Shown: positions 31,385 to 40,798, counted from the stretch's first letter. The stretch is DNA of 64,000 bases from Bacillus sp. FJAT-22090 (GCF_001278755.1 NZ_CP012601.1:1-64000); one strand, 5' to 3'. Program-made: numbers and translations. The notes: a model not told the origin generated them from the sequence alone.

Positions 31385-31441
31385 ATGACTATTCAACGGA
31401 CAAAACAAATTTTATTAAAGGAATCTCTAGAAGGTGGCTAG
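31385..31441 (+). CDS. Possible 18-codon ORF before bmrC
   Basis: ATG 31385 follows GGAAGGGTTT with reasonable spacing. The peptide starts MTIQRTKQILLKESLEGG and stops. It sits past the attenuator and 43 bp before the ABC transporter gene. It could be a second translated leader element or chance. Confidence 0.35.
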   Translation: MTIQRTKQILLKESLEGG

Positions 31442-31483
31442 CTTGTTTTATTTAAGAGAGAGAAGAAATGAGGGGATTAAATA

Positions 31484-33226
31484 ATGTTTTCGGTTTTATT
31501 TAAATTAAAGTGGTTTTTTAGTGATCATTGGAAGCGATATACAGTCGCTGTTAGCTTGCTCATAGTAGCAAGTGCATTTGAAGTAATACCTCCGTGGTTG
31601 GTTGGAGAAGCAATAGATACCATTACAACGGGGAATATGACTCCAGATTCATTAACGATGTATGTGTTCTACTTTATCGGAATAATTATCATTGGATATG
31701 TGCTAAATTTTGTTTGGCAATATCAATTGTTTGGTGGCTCTATTACGATAGAGCGGATTTTAAGAACCAAATTAAATAGAAAATTTTTAAGTATGACACC
31801 AACATTTTATGAAAAAAATCGTACGGGTGATTTAATGGCTCGTGCAACAAATGATTTAAATGCGGTTGCAACTACAGCTGGTTTTGGAATTATGACATTG
31901 ATCGATTCAACGATGTATATGGCAGCGCTCATCCTAGCGATGGGGTTCATTATTTCATGGAAGCTTACATTTTTTGCAATATTACCGATTCCGATTTTAG
32001 CTTTTATCATGCAATATTTAGGGAAAATAATTCATGAAAAATATATGACTGCACAAGATGCATTTGGAGATTTAAATGACCGAGTTCTTGAATCTGTTGC
32101 TGGTGTTCGTGTAATTCGTGCATATGTCCAAGAGAGAGCAGACGAAAAGAAGTTTGCAGATATGAGTGAAGAAGTATACCAAAAAAATATGGTTGTTGAA
32201 CGAATTGATGCACTATTTGGTCCAATTACAAAAGTAGGTACAGGTATCAGTTATGTAGTTGCTTTAGGTTACGGTGCATATCTAGTTTCACAAAATGAAA
32301 TGACAGTTGGGAATTTAATTACATTTAACGTTTACTTAGGGATGGCAATATGGCCAATGTTTGCAATTGGTGAATTAATCAATGTTATGCAACGTGGTAA
32401 TGCTTCCTTAGATCGTGTACAAGAAACGCTGGACTATGAAGCTGATGTAAAAGATCCATTGAGTCCTGTGAAACTATATGATGTGAATTCCATCGGATTT
32501 GAAGATGTTGGTTTCCAATATCCAATGTCACAGGTGAAAAATCTTCAAAATATCCGAGTAAACCTTCAAAAAGGGCAAACACTTGGTATTGTCGGAAAAA
32601 CAGGATCAGGAAAAACAACCTTTATGAAACAACTTTTAAAGGAATATCCTATTGGAGCTGGACAGCTAACAATTGGAGATATAGCAATTTCTGAGCAAAC
32701 AAAAGAGCAAGTTCTAGAATGGATTGGATACGTTCCGCAGGATCATGTTCTATTCTCACGGACAATTCGTCAAAACATTCTTTTTGGTAAAGAAGATGCA
32801 ACGGAAGAAGAGCTAGAAGAAGCAATTCGATTAGCGCATTTCCAACGTGATTTGATGAACTTGCCGATGGGTCTTGAAACATTGGTAGGAGAAAAGGGTG
32901 TCTCTTTATCGGGTGGTCAAAAACAACGGGTATCTATTGCAAGAGCACTTATTAAAAATCCAGAGATTTTACTATTAGATGATTCGCTTTCCGCAGTGGA
33001 TGCGAAAACAGAAGCAAAAATTATTGAAAATATACAAAATGAACGTAGTGGGAAGACAACAATTATTACGACGCATCGATTGTCAGGTATTCAACATGCA
33101 GACCATATTATCGTTTTAGACGAAGGAATGGTTGTAGAAGAAGGTACTCATGAGGAACTTCTTCAGCAAAATGGTTGGTACAAAGAGCAATACGATCGTC
33201 AACAGCTTGAGGGGGTGTCGTCATGA
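31484..33226 (+). CDS. bmrC: Multidrug ABC exporter subunit, BmrC/YheI-type
   Basis: 580 residues: a six-helix membrane domain (about 1-320) and a nucleotide-binding domain with Walker A VGKTGSGKTT (about 369-378), signature LSGGQKQR (about 476) and Walker B ILLLDDSLSAVD. The catalytic Glu that should follow the Walker B Asp is Asp here, which marks a degenerate ATP site, as known for heterodimeric exporters. It overlaps the next gene by 4 bp. With BmrD it forms a drug efflux pump in the cytoplasmic membrane. Expression is likely attenuated in the leader. Confidence 0.93.
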   Translation: MFSVLFKLKWFFSDHWKRYTVAVSLLIVASAFEVIPPWLVGEAIDTITTGNMTPDSLTMYVFYFIGIIIIGYVLNFVWQYQLFGGSITIERILRTKLNRKFLSMTPTFYEKNRTGDLMARATNDLNAVATTAGFGIMTLIDSTMYMAALILAMGFIISWKLTFFAILPIPILAFIMQYLGKIIHEKYMTAQDAFGDLNDRVLESVAGVRVIRAYVQERADEKKFADMSEEVYQKNMVVERIDALFGPITKVGTGISYVVALGYGAYLVSQNEMTVGNLITFNVYLGMAIWPMFAIGELINVMQRGNASLDRVQETLDYEADVKDPLSPVKLYDVNSIGFEDVGFQYPMSQVKNLQNIRVNLQKGQTLGIVGKTGSGKTTFMKQLLKEYPIGAGQLTIGDIAISEQTKEQVLEWIGYVPQDHVLFSRTIRQNILFGKEDATEEELEEAIRLAHFQRDLMNLPMGLETLVGEKGVSLSGGQKQRVSIARALIKNPEILLLDDSLSAVDAKTEAKIIENIQNERSGKTTIITTHRLSGIQHADHIIVLDEGMVVEEGTHEELLQQNGWYKEQYDRQQLEGVSS

Positions 33227-34962
33227 GTACAGGGAAACGACTCTACCATTATGCGTTATTTTATAAAAAGCCAATTTTACTTGGTTTAATCTTTTTAACA
33301 ATTGCAGTGTTTGCAGACTTAACCGGTCCATTCATCGCAAAGAAAATTATCGACAACCATATTACAGAAGGGGCTATTGATCTTCAGCCTATATTAATGC
33401 TATTAGCTATATTCTTTGGTTTATCGATTGTAACAGCAGTTTTTAGATACTTTATGTTTATTAATCTACAGATTGGGGCTAATCGTGTTGTACAAAAGCT
33501 GAGAAATGATGTATTTCAGCATATACAAACGTTGCCGATACAGTATTTTGATAACTTGCCTGCTGGTAAGGTAGTTGCACGTGTTACAAATGATACAGAA
33601 GCTATTCGTAATCTATATGTGCAGGTACTATCTCAGTTTGCAACAAGTATTATTTCGATTGCAGGTGTTTACGTAGCTTTATTTATCCTAAATGTAAAAA
33701 TGGCTGCGATGGCGCTTTTTGTTGTACCAATCGTTTATGTATGGATGATCGGATATCGAAAATATGCTTCAAAATATAATCATATTGTTCGTACGAAGAT
33801 CGCTGATTTAAATGCAATGCTGAACGAATCAATTCAAGGTATGTCCATTATTCAAGCTTTTAAACGAGAGAAGCAAATGGAACGTGAATTTGAAGAGATG
33901 AATGGAGAGCATTACCGCTATCAAAATAAATTGCTTACACTTGATTCGGCAACTTCATTTAACTTAGTTAGTGTTTTACGATCCTTAATGTTTATTATGT
34001 TTATTTGGTATTTTGGTAGCCAGTCCATGGAACCAAATACAATCATTTCAGCAGGTATGCTTTATGCATTTGTTGATTATACGACAAGACTATTTAATCC
34101 GATTACAGGAATTGTGAATCAATTTTCGCAATTGGAGAGATCTCTTGTTGCAGGTAATCGTGTGTTCCGTTTACTTGATGAATCAGGAGAAAAAGTGGAA
34201 GATCAACGTATGGAACGATATGAAGGAAATGTTGAGTTTCAAAATGTATCTTTTGCATACAAAGAGAAGGATTATGTATTAAAAAATTTAAACTTTGTAG
34301 CCAATAAAGGGGAAACGGTAGCACTTGTTGGGCATACTGGATCAGGAAAAAGCTCGATTATGAACTTATTGTTCCGTTTCTATGATCCATCAAAAGGAAA
34401 GATTCTCATTGATGGTGTTGATATAACATCGTTACCAAGGCAAACAATACGAGATCATATGGGTATCGTTTTGCAGGATCCTTATTTATTTTCAGGAACA
34501 ATCGAGTCAAACGTAAGCTTAAATGATCCTCGTATTTCCCGTAAGACAGTGGAAGCTGCATTAGAAGCAGTTGGGGGAGAGCGAGTATTAAAGAATCTTG
34601 AAAAAGGTTTAGATGAACCTGTAATTGAGAAGGGTAGTACACTATCCTCTGGACAAAGACAGCTAGTTTCATTCGCTCGAGCACTTGCTTTCGACCCTGC
34701 CATTCTAATATTGGATGAGGCAACTTCAAATATTGATACAGAAACGGAAGAAATAATACAGCATGCAATGGATGTATTGAAAAAAGGAAGAACAACTTTT
34801 ATCATTGCACACCGACTTTCTACTATTAAGAATGCAGATCGAATTTTAGTATTAGATCGTGGTGAAATTGTAGAGAGTGGAACGCATGATGAGTTGCTAC
34901 AGCTACAAGGACGCTATGAACAAATGTATAAATTACAAGCAGGAGTATCTCAGCACGTATAA
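33223..34962 (+). CDS. bmrD: Multidrug ABC exporter subunit, BmrD/YheH-type
   Basis: 579 residues, ABC exporter half-transporter: membrane domain about 1-320, Walker A GHTGSGKSS (about 369-377), signature LSSGQRQL (non-consensus second Gly to Ser), Walker B ILILDEATSNID with the canonical catalytic Glu. The pairing of a degenerate BmrC site with this intact Walker B fits the asymmetric heterodimer. GAGGGGGTG precedes the start. The terminator hairpin overlaps the stop codon. Confidence 0.93.
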   Translation: MSTGKRLYHYALFYKKPILLGLIFLTIAVFADLTGPFIAKKIIDNHITEGAIDLQPILMLLAIFFGLSIVTAVFRYFMFINLQIGANRVVQKLRNDVFQHIQTLPIQYFDNLPAGKVVARVTNDTEAIRNLYVQVLSQFATSIISIAGVYVALFILNVKMAAMALFVVPIVYVWMIGYRKYASKYNHIVRTKIADLNAMLNESIQGMSIIQAFKREKQMEREFEEMNGEHYRYQNKLLTLDSATSFNLVSVLRSLMFIMFIWYFGSQSMEPNTIISAGMLYAFVDYTTRLFNPITGIVNQFSQLERSLVAGNRVFRLLDESGEKVEDQRMERYEGNVEFQNVSFAYKEKDYVLKNLNFVANKGETVALVGHTGSGKSSIMNLLFRFYDPSKGKILIDGVDITSLPRQTIRDHMGIVLQDPYLFSGTIESNVSLNDPRISRKTVEAALEAVGGERVLKNLEKGLDEPVIEKGSTLSSGQRQLVSFARALAFDPAILILDEATSNIDTETEEIIQHAMDVLKKGRTTFIIAHRLSTIKNADRILVLDRGEIVESGTHDELLQLQGRYEQMYKLQAGVSQHV

Positions 34963-34988
34963 TACGTGCGGGGATATTCCCTTTTTTT
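34953..34988 (+). terminator. Terminator of bmrCD
   Basis: GCACGTAT and ATACGTGC form a perfect hairpin over the bmrD stop, followed by GGGGATATTCCC and seven T residues. Confidence 0.75.
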
Positions 34989-35057
34989 GTATTGAAGTTT
35001 TCTATCGGAAATCGTATATTTAGTGAGACGAAATAAAAAGCAAGAGAGGTATCTTTT

Positions 35058-36308
35058 ATGATCCTGTGGCTAAAAGATTGGAAAACAAAAATATCTTCAT
35101 TCAATAGAAATATACGGTTATTCATGATGGCAAATATTCTTATACAAGTCGGTATGGGAGTTTTTTCTGTCATGTATAATTTATATTTAAAGGAGCTGGG
35201 ATTTCCTGAAACCGTAAATGGTAAAGTGATTACGATGACTTCTCTTGCATCAGCAATCATGTTAATACCTGCTGGCTTTTTAAGCGATCGTTTTGGACGA
35301 AAATGGATGATTATTGTTGGTTCGATGATGACAGTGTTAACATTATTTTATAGAAGTGTAATGGTGGAAGAACAATCGTTAATTTATGCTGCATTTTTAA
35401 CTGGACTATTTATGGCGCTTGTCCAAGTTTCAGGTGTCCCTTTCTTAGCAGAAAACTCGAATGCTAGTGAACGTATGCATTTGTTTAGTATCCATTTCTC
35501 TTTAGTGACCATTGCAAGTGTCATTGGAAGTTTGGGTGGAGGTGTATTAGCTGATGCACTACACTTGTATGCTGCTATGCCTATTCAGGAATCGATAAAA
35601 TGGGTTTTAATAGTAGGTACCATTGTATTCGCACTAGGCTTAATCCCTTTATTTAAATTAAAACCAATAGCAAGACAAGAAAATAAAACTGCTAAAACAA
35701 GTGAGAAGGAATTACCAAGTTCTTTCAAAAGAAATATTATAATCATTGTATTGTTTGGTTTTTCCAACTTGTTAATCGGTACAGGATCAGGTTTAGTTAT
35801 TCCTTATTTGAACTTATACTTTGCTAACCGTTTTGATGCATCTAATTCATATATTGGTTTGATATTATCGTTAGGCTCTGGAATGACGGCTATTGCAATG
35901 CTTATTGGCCCAGCACTTGTAAAAAGAGTAGGGCAGGTTCGTGCACTTGTAATTTTTCAATTACTATCAATCCCTTTTTTATTTATCACTGGTTATACCA
36001 ATTCCTTGCTAGTAGCATCAATCGGATTTTTGCTACGTCAAGCACTTATGAATGCTGGAAATCCAATACAAAGTGCTATTGCAATGGATTTAGTTCATGA
36101 TAAATATAAGGGGCTTGCCAATTCAGTAAACCAGATGGTATTCAATATTGGGTGGGCTAGCACTGGAGCTATCTCTACAGGATTGGTAATGACATATGGA
36201 GCATATTGGGGATATGCTTATACCTTCACAATAACAGGAGTTCTTTATATCATAGCTTCCACTTATTTTTATGTTTTATTTGGCCGGAAAAAAATTGGTA
36301 CAATGTAA
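35058..36308 (+). CDS. MFS transporter
   Basis: 416 residues, about twelve membrane helices. The MFS loop motif is visible as PAGFLSDRFGRKWMIIVGSM after helix 2, and a hydrophilic central loop (KLKPIARQENKTAKTSEKE) separates the two halves. AGAGAGG precedes the ATG. The N-terminal half resembles drug:H+ antiporters (a YfhI/multidrug-type layout); the substrate is unknown. Position after bmrCD suggests another efflux pump, but it has its own spacing of about 95 bp and no shared operon signal. Confidence 0.88.
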   Translation: MILWLKDWKTKISSFNRNIRLFMMANILIQVGMGVFSVMYNLYLKELGFPETVNGKVITMTSLASAIMLIPAGFLSDRFGRKWMIIVGSMMTVLTLFYRSVMVEEQSLIYAAFLTGLFMALVQVSGVPFLAENSNASERMHLFSIHFSLVTIASVIGSLGGGVLADALHLYAAMPIQESIKWVLIVGTIVFALGLIPLFKLKPIARQENKTAKTSEKELPSSFKRNIIIIVLFGFSNLLIGTGSGLVIPYLNLYFANRFDASNSYIGLILSLGSGMTAIAMLIGPALVKRVGQVRALVIFQLLSIPFLFITGYTNSLLVASIGFLLRQALMNAGNPIQSAIAMDLVHDKYKGLANSVNQMVFNIGWASTGAISTGLVMTYGAYWGYAYTFTITGVLYIIASTYFYVLFGRKKIGTM

Positions 36309-36473
36309 AACGAAGTGATTATCATAATCCATAAAACTATTACACGTGCCGAGTTTAAGATGAGAATGAAGTTAAGTAGAGGGAGAACCAATGAGATGTG
36401 TTTGATGAAAGACAACAGGAAAAGTGTTTATAGGATCTGTATTTGATTATTTAGAAGACAAATAAAATACTAA

Positions 36474-36509
36474 ACTGCATGTGTTTTTTTTAGCACATGC
36501 AGTTTTTAT
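36474..36509. terminator. Bidirectional terminator between MFS and yheE
   Basis: ACTGCATGTG and CACATGCAGT form a 10-bp stem; A-tracts and T-tracts lie on both sides. Confidence 0.8.
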
Positions 36510-36513
36510 GTTG

Positions 36514-36750
36514 TTAATCGTAAACGTGAAACAGCATTAGCTCATGAATCATTTTTTTTATAGTTTCTTCATCAGCTGGTACGATTCCATTCCAATTGAT
36601 TGTGCCATCCGGTTCGTATTCACCTGTATATCGTACTTGTTTATAGAAGAATGAGATAGACCAGCCCGGTAATTGCTTATTTTCATATAGTGGTTTAAAG
36701 CTAAAATGCTGTAACAAAATAATCATCCTTTCATGTGACATAATTTCCAT
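36514..36750 (-). CDS. yheE: YheE-family small protein
   Basis: Up to 78 residues. The conserved part begins near IILLQHFSFKPLYENKQLPG and continues GWSISFFYKQVRYTGEYEPD to a C-terminal ELMLFHVYD. Size, sequence style and position between the yheH-type and yheB genes fit B. subtilis YheE (DUF5342). The start is uncertain: ATGs at 36750, 36741 and 36726 are possible and none has a strong ribosome site. Function unknown. Confidence 0.75.
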   Translation of the reverse strand: MEIMSHERMIILLQHFSFKPLYENKQLPGWSISFFYKQVRYTGEYEPDGTINWNGIVPADEETIKKMIHELMLFHVYD

Positions 36751-36789
36751 GCATACACTAGTAGAAATGACTAGTGAAGGAGCATCTAC

Positions 36790-37179
36790 TTGTTTATTGA
36801 AAAATTACAACTTGCGATTCAAAATGAATACGCAGATTACCATTTCTATAAAGATATGTATAAATTGACGAATGATCCATATTGGCAAGGGTTTATTCAA
36901 CATGCTTATGAAGATGAAAAAAGCCACTATGAAATGTTTCAACAACTCTATTATATGCTGACAGGGACTTATGTTCAAAGTCTGAAAAAAAAGCCCCCTT
37001 GCATAGACTTAAAAACTTGTGCAAAGAATGCGATTAAAGAGGAGTTAGAAGGAGCAGAAATGTATAAAGAAATGCTGCTCCAAATACCTGTTCAGCAAGC
37101 ATATGCGCCACTATTTGTGGCAATGCATGATGAAACGGAGCATGCTATACGTTTTTCGACAATGTTCAACGCATTGTAA
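36790..37179 (+). CDS. Ferritin-like domain protein
   Basis: 129 residues from a TTG start with GAAGGAGC upstream. Helical throughout, with the carboxylate/His pairs of di-iron ferritin-like proteins: NEYADYHFYK, YEDEKSHYEMF, EELEGAEMYKEM and DETEHAIRFS. The spacing fits a four-helix bundle binding two metals. Rubrerythrin-like or YhjR-type oxidase or storage roles are possible. An inverted repeat (CACTAG/CTAGTG, 36756-36776) lies between it and divergent yheE and may be a shared control site. Confidence 0.8.
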   Translation: MFIEKLQLAIQNEYADYHFYKDMYKLTNDPYWQGFIQHAYEDEKSHYEMFQQLYYMLTGTYVQSLKKKPPCIDLKTCAKNAIKEELEGAEMYKEMLLQIPVQQAYAPLFVAMHDETEHAIRFSTMFNAL

Positions 37180-37244
37180 TTCTTTTAGTGTTTGTCCTTC
37201 CTCTGCTATAATAAACTATATGCTAGAGGAAAAAGGTGAAATAG

Positions 37245-38387
37245 ATGGATTTATTTTGGACGATTTTATTCATGGCAGCAGTCGGAGCGGCGATAGGGGC
37301 AGTAACTAATCACTTAGCTATTCAAATGCTTTTTCGACCACATGAGGCAAAATATATTGGATCTTGGCGAATCCCGTTCACACCTGGTTTAATTCCAAAG
37401 AGACGAGATGAACTTGCCAAACAACTAGGAAATACAGTAATCAATCACTTATTGACCCCAGATATTTTCAAAAGAAAATATTTTAATGAAGAAATGCAAG
37501 ACAAGACTACGAAGCTAATTGTTCGACAATTAAATGAGAAAATTCTACTTTCTGATAAAACGATTGAAGATTGGTTAAAGCTAAGTGGCATTGAAAATAT
37601 TGTAACGATAGCTAATACGAAAATAGATGAGCAAGTGGATATACAATTTAATCGTTTGAAAAGCCGTTTTGAAAAGGAGACGATTAGACAGTTAGCTCCG
37701 GAAGATTGGCAGTTTAAAGCAGATAGTAAAATAGGAGAAATTGTATCATACATCCTTTTTAAAGGAGAAGAATTTTTTCAGTCTGAAGAAGGTAAACGAA
37801 CAGTAAAAAATTTAATTGATGATTTCCTATCTACTAAAGGAACGCTTGGAAGCATGATTCAAATGTTTGTTGGTGAATCTTCCTCTCTTGCAGGAAAAGT
37901 GCAACCAGAAATATTAAAGTTTTTAAAAGCACCAGGTACCAAAAATATGTTAGAAAATATTGTTCGTAATGAGTGGGAAAAGCTTAAAGACCGACCAATT
38001 GTGGAAATAATGGATGGCTTTGATTTTGAACCAGTCGTAAAAAATGTAAAAAGTTATTTGAAGAAGGAACTAGCAATCGAAGAGCGTTTAAGTCATAGTT
38101 TAGTTCATTATTTCCCAGAGGCAACAGAATGGACGCAAACTACGCTTGTCCCAAAACTCACTTCCTTTGCATTCATGGAAGCGGAAGCTAAGCTAGAAGA
38201 AGTATTGCGTAAAATGAAATTAGAAGATATGGTAAAAGAGCAAGTCGATTCTTTCCCAGTAGCGCGTTTAGAGGAAATCGTTTTAGGTATATCGAAACGT
38301 GAGTTTAAAATGATTACAGTACTTGGTGGAGTCTTAGGTGGTCTTATAGGGATCATACAGGGACTAATCGTCTTTATTACAAGCTAA
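37245..38387 (+). CDS. yheB: DUF445 membrane protein YheB
   Basis: 380 residues. The N-terminal segment AAVGAAIGAVTNHLAIQMLF and the following IGSWRIPFTPGLIPKRRDEL are the DUF445 signature. A long helical middle follows, then the C-terminal membrane segment VLGGVLGGLIGIIQGLIVFI. Family function is unknown. It forms a pair with yheA (19 bp gap), as in B. subtilis. AAAAAGGTG precedes the start. Confidence 0.93.
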   Translation: MDLFWTILFMAAVGAAIGAVTNHLAIQMLFRPHEAKYIGSWRIPFTPGLIPKRRDELAKQLGNTVINHLLTPDIFKRKYFNEEMQDKTTKLIVRQLNEKILLSDKTIEDWLKLSGIENIVTIANTKIDEQVDIQFNRLKSRFEKETIRQLAPEDWQFKADSKIGEIVSYILFKGEEFFQSEEGKRTVKNLIDDFLSTKGTLGSMIQMFVGESSSLAGKVQPEILKFLKAPGTKNMLENIVRNEWEKLKDRPIVEIMDGFDFEPVVKNVKSYLKKELAIEERLSHSLVHYFPEATEWTQTTLVPKLTSFAFMEAEAKLEEVLRKMKLEDMVKEQVDSFPVARLEEIVLGISKREFKMITVLGGVLGGLIGIIQGLIVFITS

Positions 38388-38406
38388 ATAAAAGGAGCTA
38401 ATAAAA

Positions 38407-38751
38407 ATGGTCAATATTTACGATGATATTAATAAATTGGAAGCAACACTACGTAAAACCGATGAATTTGCTAAGGTAAAAGCAGCGGTGGAATCTGTTA
38501 AAGCAGATCCTGAGGCACTTGCATTATTCCAAAGCTTTCGTAAGATTCAACTTTCCCTTCAAGAAAAGCAAATGAAGGGGGAAGAAATTTCTGGTGAAGA
38601 GCTAGAATATGCACAAAAAACTGCACAGCTTGCTCAAGGAAATGAAAAAATCTTTCAAATGCTCCAAGCAGAAATGAGTTTAAGTCAGTTAATTGAAGAA
38701 GTAAACAGAGTTTTAATAAAACCAGTGCAAGAATTATACGAAGGTATTTAA
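38407..38751 (+). CDS. yheA: YlbF/YmcA-family protein YheA
   Basis: 114 residues, all helical: INKLEATLRKTDEFAKVKAA and ALFQSFRKIQLSLQEKQMKG match the YlbF/YmcA family. In B. subtilis YmcA and YlbF act with YaaT in RNA processing and development; YheA is a less-studied paralogue. AAAGGAGC precedes the ATG. Ends at a strong terminator. Confidence 0.92.
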   Translation: MVNIYDDINKLEATLRKTDEFAKVKAAVESVKADPEALALFQSFRKIQLSLQEKQMKGEEISGEELEYAQKTAQLAQGNEKIFQMLQAEMSLSQLIEEVNRVLIKPVQELYEGI

Positions 38752-38755
38752 TGCT

Positions 38756-38787
38756 AAGGATCTCCTAAAATAGGAGATCCTTTTTTA
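38756..38787 (+). terminator. Terminator of yheBA
   Basis: AAGGATCTCCT and AGGAGATCCTT form an 11-bp stem followed by T residues. Confidence 0.95.
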
Positions 38788-38859
38788 ATTTAAAGACCAT
38801 TATTAAATCATCGTGGGATCCAGTATTTTATATCTTAAATATATTTTAAACAACATAGA

Positions 38860-39090
38860 ATACTAGAAACACTGATGCGCGCTTGCCGCACGCTAAGCAT
38901 GAGCCACCGAAAGATGAGTCGCTCCTTCTTAACGCTTTTGCGGAGTGAGAGGCAAGGCGTCAATCCTGGAAACATTCGATGAAATAGAAACAATTCGATA
39001 AATAAGTAAATGAACATCCTGTATTCAGGATTGTTTATTAACAATCATATAATAGCATCTACTTACCTTATCAAGAGAGTACACTGGCAT
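38860..39090. other. Repeat-derived noncoding sequence
   Basis: Within the long gene-free stretch 38788-39666, this part has GC-rich pieces (GATGCGCGCTTGCCGCACGC near 38874; GGCAAGGCGTCAATCCTGG near 38951). Similar wording, ACGCTTGCCACACGG, appears near 39492. Frames across it have no coding character. It is probably a diverged member of the repeats at 39091 and 39338. Confidence 0.5.
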
Positions 39091-39199
39091 TTGCGCCTTC
39101 CCAGCCGCATGACGTGCCGTATGAGACAGATGGATGCGTCTAGCGCATACAGCGGCTCATGCGGACGTGCGGCCAGCGCGAATGAATATAGATAAGTAG
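39091..39199 (+). repeat. 110-bp direct repeat with hairpin potential, copy 1
   Basis: It matches 39338-39446 (offset 247 bp). Shared landmarks: GCCTTCCCA, CCGTATGAGACAGATGGATG, GCGGACGTGCGGCCAGCGCG and GATAAGTAG at the end. The left GCCGCATGACGTGCCG and right CGGACGTGCGGC parts can pair, so the unit may fold as one imperfect hairpin. Confidence 0.9.
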
Positions 39200-39337
39200 A
39201 CTCTATAACCTAAAGCCAAATTAATCAGCACTTTAAAGAGTAGATCATAAATCATTGCTAACGTATTTAGAATTACCAATTCTATATAAACGCATGTTAA
39301 TAGAAAACCTATTATTTGTAATGGCTGACACCTTCAT

Positions 39338-39446
39338 TCGAGCCTTCCCAGTCTCATGACTTGCCGTATGAGACAGATGGATGCGTCTAGCGTATACAGC
39401 GTTTCATGCGGACGTGCGGCCAGCGCGAATGCATATAGATAAGTAG
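39338..39446 (+). repeat. 110-bp direct repeat with hairpin potential, copy 2
   Basis: About 90 percent identical to copy 1 by eye. Changes on the left arm (TCTCATGACTTG for CCGCATGACGTG) weaken the long hairpin. The flanks AACCTAAAGCC are also shared after both copies, so the duplicated unit may extend to about 39470. Confidence 0.9.
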
Positions 39447-39666
39447 TATTCCCTGGAACCTAAAGCCTAATTTATTTGCTCTTTTAAGACTCCGATATAC
39501 GCTTGCCACACGGTACGCATGAGTCTAGGCAGGAGCAATAACTGCCCCTGATGTTTAAACACATAAAAATGAAGTTTAACAGAGCTGAAAATAATAGAAG
39601 GAATAATTTATTAGATGTCGAATTATTAATAAATGAATAACCATTCACTTATAAAGGGGAATTGCT

Positions 39667-40446
39667 ATGTATAAGACTTTATTGTTAGAAAAAGAAGGAA
39701 GAATTGCTACGCTAACATTAAATAGACCACAAGCCATGAATTCAATGGATGATGTGATGATGAAAGAGCTAGCGGAATGTTTAGAGTCTCTTAAAGAAGA
39801 TCGCTCTGTACAAGTGTTGATTATTAAAGGAGAGGGGCGTGCTTTTTCTGCTGGAGGAGACATTAAGGCAATGATGGATACAGAGAATCCTTTTAATATT
39901 GAAGAAGTCATGGTGTATCTTGGGCGACTAGCAAAAACATTATATACATTACCTCAAATTACAATTGCCTCTGTTCACGGTGCCGCAGCAGGTTTAGGCT
40001 TCAGTATGGTACTGGGCTGCGATATTATTATCGCGGAAGAAAATAGTAAGCTCGCTATGAACTTTATTGGCATAGGGCTAATACCAGATGGAGGCGGGCA
40101 TTTCTTCTTAAAAGAAAGAGTGGGAATCCCAAAGGCGAAACAACTTATGTGGAGTGGGCAACTGTTTTCAGGAAAGGAAGCGCAAAAAATCGGCTTAGTG
40201 GATGAAGTGGCTTCTGATGGTTTAGGTTATACAACAGCAAATTCCTATGCACAGAAACTTCTCCAGTCGCCAATTGCTGCTATGATTGCGTCGAAAGAAA
40301 TATTACACGCTACAAAAGTAGATGAACTAGCAGCAGTAGTAGAAAAAGAAGCTATAGCTCAGACTGCTTTGCGTAAAACGGCTGACCATCTAGAAGGCAT
40401 TCAAGCTTTTGTTGAAAAACGCAAGCCTACTTTCAAAGGGGAATAA
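39667..40446 (+). CDS. yhaR: Enoyl-CoA hydratase/isomerase-family protein (YhaR-like)
   Basis: 259 residues with crotonase-fold landmarks: ATLTLNRPQAMNSMDDVMMK, the oxyanion-hole segments GRAFSAGGDIKAMM and HGAAAGLGFSMVLGCDIIIA, and IGLIPDGGGHFFLKERVG. It acts on acyl-CoA thioesters in the cytoplasm; hydratase versus isomerase is not settled. ATAAAGGGGAA precedes the ATG. Position upstream of yhaO/yhaN/yhaM supports the yhaR name. A broken hotdog-fold gene follows 4 bp later. Confidence 0.88.
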   Translation: MYKTLLLEKEGRIATLTLNRPQAMNSMDDVMMKELAECLESLKEDRSVQVLIIKGEGRAFSAGGDIKAMMDTENPFNIEEVMVYLGRLAKTLYTLPQITIASVHGAAAGLGFSMVLGCDIIIAEENSKLAMNFIGIGLIPDGGGHFFLKERVGIPKAKQLMWSGQLFSGKEAQKIGLVDEVASDGLGYTTANSYAQKLLQSPIAAMIASKEILHATKVDELAAVVEKEAIAQTALRKTADHLEGIQAFVEKRKPTFKGE

Positions 40447-40450
40447 AAGA

Positions 40451-40790
40451 ATGGAAGTAAAAATAGAGGTTGTTAAATCATGGGCACGTACTTTCAATGA
40501 GGAAGAGACTTTACAATATGCTAAACTGTCAGGAGAGCAATGTAGGCGTCAAATGGAACGCGATGAAAAAGGACTAGACTATTGATGGATTATTTACAGA
40601 GAGTATCGGAACAAAAATTGGTGGCGATAGCAGGAGAGATGGTCACCAAATTTATTCGACCTGTTTTCACTGGGGATACGATCACTAGTTAGCTTTAGAT
40701 TACAAGTGTTGAGCAAGTAGAAGGTATAGCAATCAACATAGCAAAGAAGTGTTAGTTGGTACGAGTCATGGAATAATCAGAGATGAATAA
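40451..40790 (+). pseudogene. Disrupted MaoC-like/hotdog-fold gene
   Basis: The first 44 codons (MEVKIEVVKSWARTFNEEET) run to a stop. Homology-like sequence then continues in other frames: LFTESIGTKIGGD in one, AGEMVTKFIRPVFTGDTITS in another, followed by a stop and LQITSVEQVEGIAINIAK. These are the ordered motifs of MaoC-type dehydratases/thioesterases. At least one frameshift and two stops are needed, so the gene is dead. It directly follows an acyl-CoA enzyme gene, which fits a former operon. Confidence 0.75.
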
Positions 40791-40798
40791 ATTAGAAA

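Noticed and set aside
34103-34805. Minus-strand ORFs inside bmrD
   Set aside because: Shadows of the ABC transporter gene with no independent signal.
36310-36473. Small ORF (VFIGSVFDYLEDK) after the MFS gene
   Set aside because: 13 codons with a GTG start and weak ribosome site; no further support.
38835-39195. ORFs between yheA and yhaR
   Set aside because: They lie in repeat-derived sequence with no ribosome site or family match.
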